Shown piece by piece: positions 1-6,082 of a stretch of 6,082 nucleotides of DNA. The notes under the pieces were generated by a model. It was not told the DNA's origin, did not search any database, and worked only from the letters and a program-made list of their open reading frames with translations. The position numbers were made by a program, and so were the translations under genes. Within the stretch, counting starts at the first letter, position 1; each line of letters starts with the position of its first letter. Source of the DNA: Opitutia bacterium (lineage in GTDB: Bacteria; Verrucomicrobiota; Verrucomicrobiia; Opitutales; Opitutaceae); assembly GCA_025351035.1 (NCBI GenBank), contig JANXWT010000332.1, positions 1-6,082 on the forward strand, in the 5' to 3' direction.

Positions 1-3524
<3,524 letters not shown>

Positions 3525-3550
3525 TCGCCGAGTTTCCGGTCATAGTTTCC

Positions 3551-3581
3551 AAGCCGCGAAGTCTTGCTTCGCGGCTTTTTT
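3551..3581 (+). terminator. Intrinsic terminator after rpoC
   Basis: Perfect 11-bp inverted repeat, AAGCCGCGAAG at 3551-3561 and CTTCGCGGCTT at 3567-3577, with a 5-nt loop (TCTTG) and a run of six T at 3576-3581. It starts 26 nt after the rpoC stop codon. The strong GC-rich stem and the T-run make this a textbook rho-independent terminator on the + strand. The opposite strand has no matching T-run, so it looks one-directional. It should separate rpoC from the ribosomal-protein operon downstream. Confidence 0.93.
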
Positions 3582-3666
3582 CTGCCCACGGGGCGCTTGC
3601 CGCGCGCGAAAAATTGCCTTGTTTTTCAACCCGAAAAAGGAAATCTAGAAGATCTCCCGCCAAAAA

Positions 3667-3695
3667 GATACTGGTAGAGCTATGCTCCTAGTGTC
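3667..3695 (+). other. Imperfect hairpin (quasi-palindrome) upstream of second terminator
   Basis: Bases 3667-3674 (GATACTGG) pair with 3688-3695 (CTAGTGTC), including two G-U pairs; after a 2-nt bulge (TA, 3675-3676) GAGC at 3677-3680 pairs with GCTC at 3684-3687 around a TAT loop. This gives 12 pairs in total. The G-U pairs suggest that, if functional, it works as RNA rather than as a DNA operator. It stands only 3 nt before the next hairpin, so the two could stack. Confidence 0.55.
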
Positions 3696-3698
3696 TTT

Positions 3699-3730
3699 CG
3701 CCCGGCCCGAAAGGCCGGGCGTTTTCTTTT
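3699..3730 (+). terminator. Second intrinsic terminator in the rpoC-rpsL gap
   Basis: Perfect 9-bp stem CGCCCGGCC (3699-3707) and GGCCGGGCG (3713-3721) with loop CGAAA, followed by a T-rich tail TTTTCTTTT at 3722-3730. It is all G-C in the stem and lies about 120 nt beyond the first terminator with no protein gene between. It either ends a small RNA or insulates the rpsL operon from rpoC read-through. Confidence 0.85.
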
Positions 3731-3814
3731 CCGGCAAGGAGGGCGAGCGGGCGCTTGGAAGAGGGCAGGATTACCGGCCGGCCGCTGGCAGATGTCGACG
3801 GGTCGATCAAATTT

Positions 3815-3824
3815 CGTCCGGACG
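3815..3824. repeat. Perfect 10-bp palindrome CGTCCGGACG
   Basis: CGTCCGGACG reads the same on both strands. The word CCGGACG recurs at 4020-4026, where it forms one arm of the inverted repeat CCGGA (4020-4024) / TCCGG (4034-4038). In GC-rich DNA such a palindrome can arise by chance, so a role as an operator is only a possibility. Confidence 0.4.
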
Positions 3825-3925
3825 CGCCGATGTGAACAACTTTTCCGCGCTTTTCTTCATTTAGCACTTGAACTGCTATGTCGCGACCTGCTTCTCTAAC
3901 CCTCCTTTTCGTCAAATCACAGCCT

Positions 3926-3942
3926 CGGCAGCCAAACTGCCG
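3926..3942 (+). other. Small hairpin in the rpsL leader
   Basis: CGGCAG at 3926-3931 and CTGCCG at 3937-3942 form a perfect 6-bp stem with a 5-nt loop (CCAAA). No T-run follows, so it is not a terminator. It would lie inside the 5' UTR only if transcription begins upstream of it, such as near 3889. Function unknown. Confidence 0.35.
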
Positions 3943-4016
3943 GTGCACCTGACGCCACGATTTCGGGCGATTTTCCTCTCGAAATTCGTGTTTCCACATA
4001 AAGCGCGAAAAAGTGC

Positions 4017-4044
4017 TTGCCGGACGATTCGTCTCCGGTAGGTT
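4017..4044 (+). promoter_or_regulatory. Candidate sigma70-type promoter for rpsL-rpsG-fusA
   Basis: TTGCCG (4017-4022, four of six matches to TTGACA), a 16-nt spacer and TAGGTT (4039-4044, three of six matches to TATAAT). Start of transcription would be near 4051, leaving a leader of about 34 nt before the S12 start codon. The spacer contains an inverted repeat CCGGA / TCCGG. The -10 box is poor, so this is only the best-placed of several weak candidates. Confidence 0.25.
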
Positions 4045-4084
4045 TCGCGCCTTTTCCACTTTCCAATCACCTTTATCTAACCAC

Positions 4085-4468
4085 ATGCCCACCATCAACC
4101 AACTCGTGAGAAAGGGACGCCGCAAGATTCGCGCGAAGTCCAAGGCTCCCGCCCTCGAAGGCAACCCCTTCCGCCGCGGCGTGTGCGTGCAGGTCATGAC
4201 CCGCACCCCCAAGAAGCCCAATTCGGCTATCCGCAAGGTTGCCAAAGTCCGTCTCACAAATGGCATGGAAGTCATCTCCTACATCCCCGACGAAGGCCAT
4301 AACCTTCAGGAGCACTCCATCGTGCTCGTGCGCGGTGGTCGTGTGAAGGATTTGCCCGGCGTCCGTTACCACATCGTGCGCGGCACCCTCGACGCCACTG
4401 GCGTGGAGAAGCGCCGCCGCTCCCGTTCCAAATACGGCGTCAAACGCCCGAAAGCCGCCAAGACCTAA
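4085..4468 (+). CDS. rpsL: 30S ribosomal protein S12
   Basis: S12 sits at the decoding centre of the 30S subunit and helps control tRNA selection accuracy. The product is 127 residues (E. coli 124). It starts MPTINQLVRKG, the family's typical N-terminus, which fixes the ATG at 4085; an in-frame GTG at 4013 would add 24 unrelated residues. The decoding loop TPKKPNSAIRKV (residues 41-52) and RGGRVKDLPGVRYH (83-96) are intact. Lys43 and Lys88 (counting Met), where streptomycin-resistance changes occur in other bacteria, are wild type, and Asp89, the methylthiolation site in E. coli, is present. The C-terminus ends SRSKYGVKRPKAAKT, basic as usual. No Shine-Dalgarno sequence is visible: the 25 nt before ATG are pyrimidine-rich. 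First gene of the str operon here; rpsG follows after 23 nt. Confidence 0.98.
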   Translation: MPTINQLVRKGRRKIRAKSKAPALEGNPFRRGVCVQVMTRTPKKPNSAIRKVAKVRLTNGMEVISYIPDEGHNLQEHSIVLVRGGRVKDLPGVRYHIVRGTLDATGVEKRRRSRSKYGVKRPKAAKT

Positions 4469-4491
4469 CCCTCGTTCTTTTCCAAGCCGCC

Positions 4492-4965
4492 ATGTCACGC
4501 CGTCGCAGAGCCACTCACCGCCCCACCACCCCGGATGTCCGCTATAGCAGCCCGTTGGTGACTCACCTCATCAACGTCATCATGAAGAGCGGCAAGCGCA
4601 CGCTCGCCGAGCGCATCGTTTACGGTGCCTTTGAGAAAGTCTCCGAGAAACTGCAGAAGGGCGATCCGGTCGATCTGCTGATGGGGGCACTGGAAAACGC
4701 CCGCCCAAAGCTTGAGGTGAAGAGCCGCCGCGTCGGTGGCGCCACCTATCAGGTGCCGGTGGAAATATCCTTTGAACGTCAGGAATCCCTCGCCCTGCGC
4801 TGGATCGTGAATGCCGCCACCGGCCGCAAAGGCACTCCCATGCGCGAGGCGATCGCGACCGAGATTATCGAGGCCTATAACAACACTGGCTCAGTCGTGA
4901 AGAAGAAGGAAGAGATGCACAAGATGGCCCAGGCGAACCGCGCCTTCGCCCATCTGCGTTGGTAA
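4492..4965 (+). CDS. rpsG: 30S ribosomal protein S7
   Basis: S7 is a primary 16S rRNA binding protein that nucleates assembly of the 30S head and lies near the E-site tRNA. Length is 157 residues, normal for the family (about 156 in most bacteria). The basic N-terminus MSRRRRATHRP, the conserved ALENARPKLEVKSRRVGG (residues 66-83) leading into the beta-hairpin TYQVPVEI, ALRWIV, and the C-terminus KMAQANRAFAHLRW are all in place. The start ATG at 4492 follows rpsL by a 23-nt spacer that is mostly pyrimidine and contains no Shine-Dalgarno sequence, so translation may depend on ribosomes coming from rpsL or on S1. In E. coli, S7 represses its own operon by binding the rpsL-rpsG spacer of roughly 100 nt; the spacer here is too short for a site of that size. 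Confidence 0.98.
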   Translation: MSRRRRATHRPTTPDVRYSSPLVTHLINVIMKSGKRTLAERIVYGAFEKVSEKLQKGDPVDLLMGALENARPKLEVKSRRVGGATYQVPVEISFERQESLALRWIVNAATGRKGTPMREAIATEIIEAYNNTGSVVKKKEEMHKMAQANRAFAHLRW

Positions 4966-4968
4966 GGA
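4964..4968 (+). promoter_or_regulatory. Shine-Dalgarno sequence of fusA
   Basis: AAGGA begins within the rpsG TAA stop codon (4963-4965) and ends 9 nt before the ATG at 4978, a suitable distance. It is the only clear Shine-Dalgarno sequence in front of any of the three complete start sites in the window, and its overlap with the stop codon suggests translational coupling between S7 and EF-G. Confidence 0.7.
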
Positions 4969-4977
4969 ATTTCCCGC

Positions 4978-6082
4978 ATGCCTTCCGTCACTGCTCCCAA
5001 GATTAATGTCGTCACCGACAAGGCGAAGGTCTCGCCGGCCAACGCCAAGGATCGTCCGTTCCCGCTTGAATGGACGCGCAATATCGGCATCGCGGCGCAC
5101 ATTGACGCCGGCAAGACCACAACGACGGAGCGCATTCTTTTCTACTCCGGTGCTGTCCACAAGATGGGCGAGGTCCACGAAGGCACTACGGTGACCGACT
5201 GGATGGAACAGGAACGCGAGCGCGGTATCACGATCACCGCCGCCGCCATCTCCTGCGCTTGGAACGCTTCATGGGGTCCTTGGAAGGGGATCAAGCAGCG
5301 TATCAATATCATCGATACTCCCGGGCACGTGGATTTCACGGCCGAGGTTGAGCGCTCCTTGCGCGTGCTCGACGGCGCAGTTGCCGTGTTTGATGCGGTC
5401 GCCGGGGTGCAGCCCCAGTCAGAGACCGTCTGGCGTCAGGCCAACAAATACAAGGTGCCGCGCATTGCTTTCATCAACAAGATGGACCGGGTCGGAGCAA
5501 ATTTCTTTCATTGCATCGACGACATTCGCACGAAACTCAAGGCGAACGCCCACGCCATCTACCTGCCGATCGGGGCCGAGGAAAATTTTACCGGGCTCGT
5601 CGATCTCGTCCAGAACGTTGCCTATACTTTCGAGGATAATCCGAGCGACCCGCTCGGGATGAAGCCGGTCACGGCCGAGATTCCCGACACGATGAAGGCG
5701 CAGGCGAAGGAATACCGCGACAAGCTCATCGAGGCAGTTTCCGATTTTGACGACGTGATCGCCGAGAAATATCTCAGTGGCGAAGAGATCAGCGTCGACG
5801 AGCTGACGCTCGGTGTCCGCAAGGCGACCATTTCGCTTCAGTTTACCGGTGTTTTTCCCGGCTCTGCTTTTAAAAAGAAGGGCGTGCAGCGCCTCCTCGA
5901 CTGCGTCGTCAATTTTCTCCCGAATCCGATCGACGTTCCGCCCATGCAGGGCCAAGACAGCGACGGCCAGCCCGTGCAGGCCGTCGTCGACGACAAAGCG
6001 CTGATGGCTGGCCTCGCGTTCAAACTGTGGAACGACCCGTTTGTCGGAAAGATTGTTTTCTTCCGCGTCTACACCGGCTGCG
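4978..6082 (+). CDS. fusA: Elongation factor G (3'-truncated by window edge)
   Basis: EF-G is the ribosomal translocase GTPase, also used with RRF in ribosome recycling. The window holds the first 368 residues of a protein usually near 700; the frame is still open at the edge. G-domain motifs: G1 AHIDAGKT (residues 40-47), G2 RGITIT (82-87), G3 DTPGH (113-117), G4 NKMD (167-170), G5 SAF (296-298). The G' subdomain lies about 180-290, and domain II begins near residue 340 (LAFKLWNDPFVGKIVFFRVY). The start is forced: rpsG's TAA lies in the same frame 12 nt upstream, and there is no ATG, GTG or TTG between 4978 and the G1 motif. This leaves an N-terminus of 33 residues before RNIGI, about 23 longer than in E. 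coli, rich in K, A, P and T. Co-transcribed with rpsL and rpsG. Position in the str operon argues for the housekeeping copy rather than a paralogue. Confidence 0.97.
   Translation, partial: MPSVTAPKINVVTDKAKVSPANAKDRPFPLEWTRNIGIAAHIDAGKTTTTERILFYSGAVHKMGEVHEGTTVTDWMEQERERGITITAAAISCAWNASWGPWKGIKQRINIIDTPGHVDFTAEVERSLRVLDGAVAVFDAVAGVQPQSETVWRQANKYKVPRIAFINKMDRVGANFFHCIDDIRTKLKANAHAIYLPIGAEENFTGLVDLVQNVAYTFEDNPSDPLGMKPVTAEIPDTMKAQAKEYRDKLIEAVSDFDDVIAEKYLSGEEISVDELTLGVRKATISLQFTGVFPGSAFKKKGVQRLLDCVVNFLPNPIDVPPMQGQDSDGQPVQAVVDDKALMAGLAFKLWNDPFVGKIVFFRVYTGC

Larger units (their letters stand above)
3658..3730 (+). ncRNA. Candidate short structured RNA ending in its own terminator (tentative)
   Basis: Between the rpoC terminator and the rpsL leader there is a possible stand-alone transcript of about 70 nt. 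It would consist of the imperfect hairpin 3667-3695, a 3-nt linker, and the terminator hairpin with T-rich tail at 3699-3730. A weak sigma70-like promoter can be drawn as TTTTCA (3623-3628), 17-nt spacer, TAGAAG (3646-3651), four of six matches in each box, giving a start near 3658. A second terminator with no gene in front of it is what suggests an RNA gene. Alternatives are a back-up terminator catching read-through from rpoC, or the remains of a leader element. I do not recognise the RNA as a known family, and the promoter assignment is weak. Confidence 0.28.
3731..4084 (+). other. Non-coding leader/promoter region of the rpsL operon
   Basis: This stretch of 354 nt has no open frame with recognisable protein similarity or a start with ribosome binding site. 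It is notably rich in C/T blocks with repeated TTTTC words (for example 3851-3856, 3906-3910, 4051-4055), on the coding strand. It must carry the operon promoter if the two upstream terminators are effective. Besides the candidate listed separately at 4017-4044, a weaker one is the extended -10-like TGCTATGTC at 3874-3882 with a poor -35 (TCTTCA, 3854-3859). A -10-like CATAAA at 3997-4002 lacks a -35. No known riboswitch or ribosomal-protein leader was recognised. Confidence 0.6.

Noticed and set aside
3673..3680. GGTAGAGC, similar to the D-arm of a tRNA
   Set aside because: No T-arm (GGTTCRA), anticodon arm or acceptor stem can be built around it; the word is explained by the 3667-3695 hairpin.
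3682..3864. 60-residue open frame on the + strand in the rpoC-rpsL gap
   Set aside because: It begins inside the hairpin at 3667-3695 and reads straight through the terminator at 3699-3730; there is no ribosome binding site and no recognisable similarity.
4013..4084. GTG start 24 codons upstream of the S12 ATG
   Set aside because: The added residues resemble no S12 N-terminus, there is no Shine-Dalgarno sequence, and MPTINQ at 4085 matches the family start exactly.
3688..4275. 195-residue open frame on the - strand covering the gap and the start of rpsL
   Set aside because: It overlaps rpsL antisense and the second terminator; the composition is that of a GC-rich shadow frame and no domain is recognisable.

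Overview
This window is a core information-processing locus from a high-GC bacterium, with four genes on the + strand in the order rpoC (5' end cut by the window), rpsL, rpsG, fusA (3' end cut by the window). They encode the RNA polymerase beta' subunit, ribosomal proteins S12 and S7, and elongation factor G. The beta' subunit has a large insertion in the trigger loop, which is typical of many Gram-negative phyla. The long EF-G N-terminus, the general flavour of all four proteins and the patchy Shine-Dalgarno use suggest a Verrucomicrobiota member, perhaps Opitutae. That placement is an inference from remembered family sequences, not from a search.

Layout. Bases 1-3524 hold the last 1173 codons of rpoC. 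Directly after it, 3551-3581 is a strong intrinsic terminator that should close the upstream transcription unit (presumably rpoB-rpoC). Bases 3582-4084 form an unusually roomy non-coding gap. Its first part carries an imperfect hairpin (3667-3695) immediately followed by a second, independent intrinsic terminator (3699-3730), as expected for a short structured transcript or a back-up terminator. The rest (3731-4084) has no credible gene. It holds a perfect 10-bp palindrome, a small hairpin and only weak promoter candidates, and it must contain the promoter of the ribosomal operon if transcription does not pass through the terminators.

Bases 4085-6082 are the start of the classical str operon: rpsL, a 23-nt spacer, rpsG, a 12-nt spacer and fusA. 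Close spacing and common strand indicate one mRNA. S12 and S7 are 30S subunit proteins, and EF-G is the GTPase that drives tRNA-mRNA translocation on the same ribosome, so the unit co-produces translation parts, while rpoC upstream supplies transcription. fusA has a recognisable Shine-Dalgarno sequence that overlaps the rpsG stop region, whereas rpsL and rpsG have none.

I see no mobile element, CRISPR array, tRNA, rRNA or accessory system here. The window is mostly ordinary housekeeping. The points that deserve a second look are the apparent loss of three of the four zinc-binding cysteines in the beta' C-terminal zinc site, the tandem-hairpin element between the two terminators, the missing Shine-Dalgarno sequences, and the extended EF-G N-terminus.
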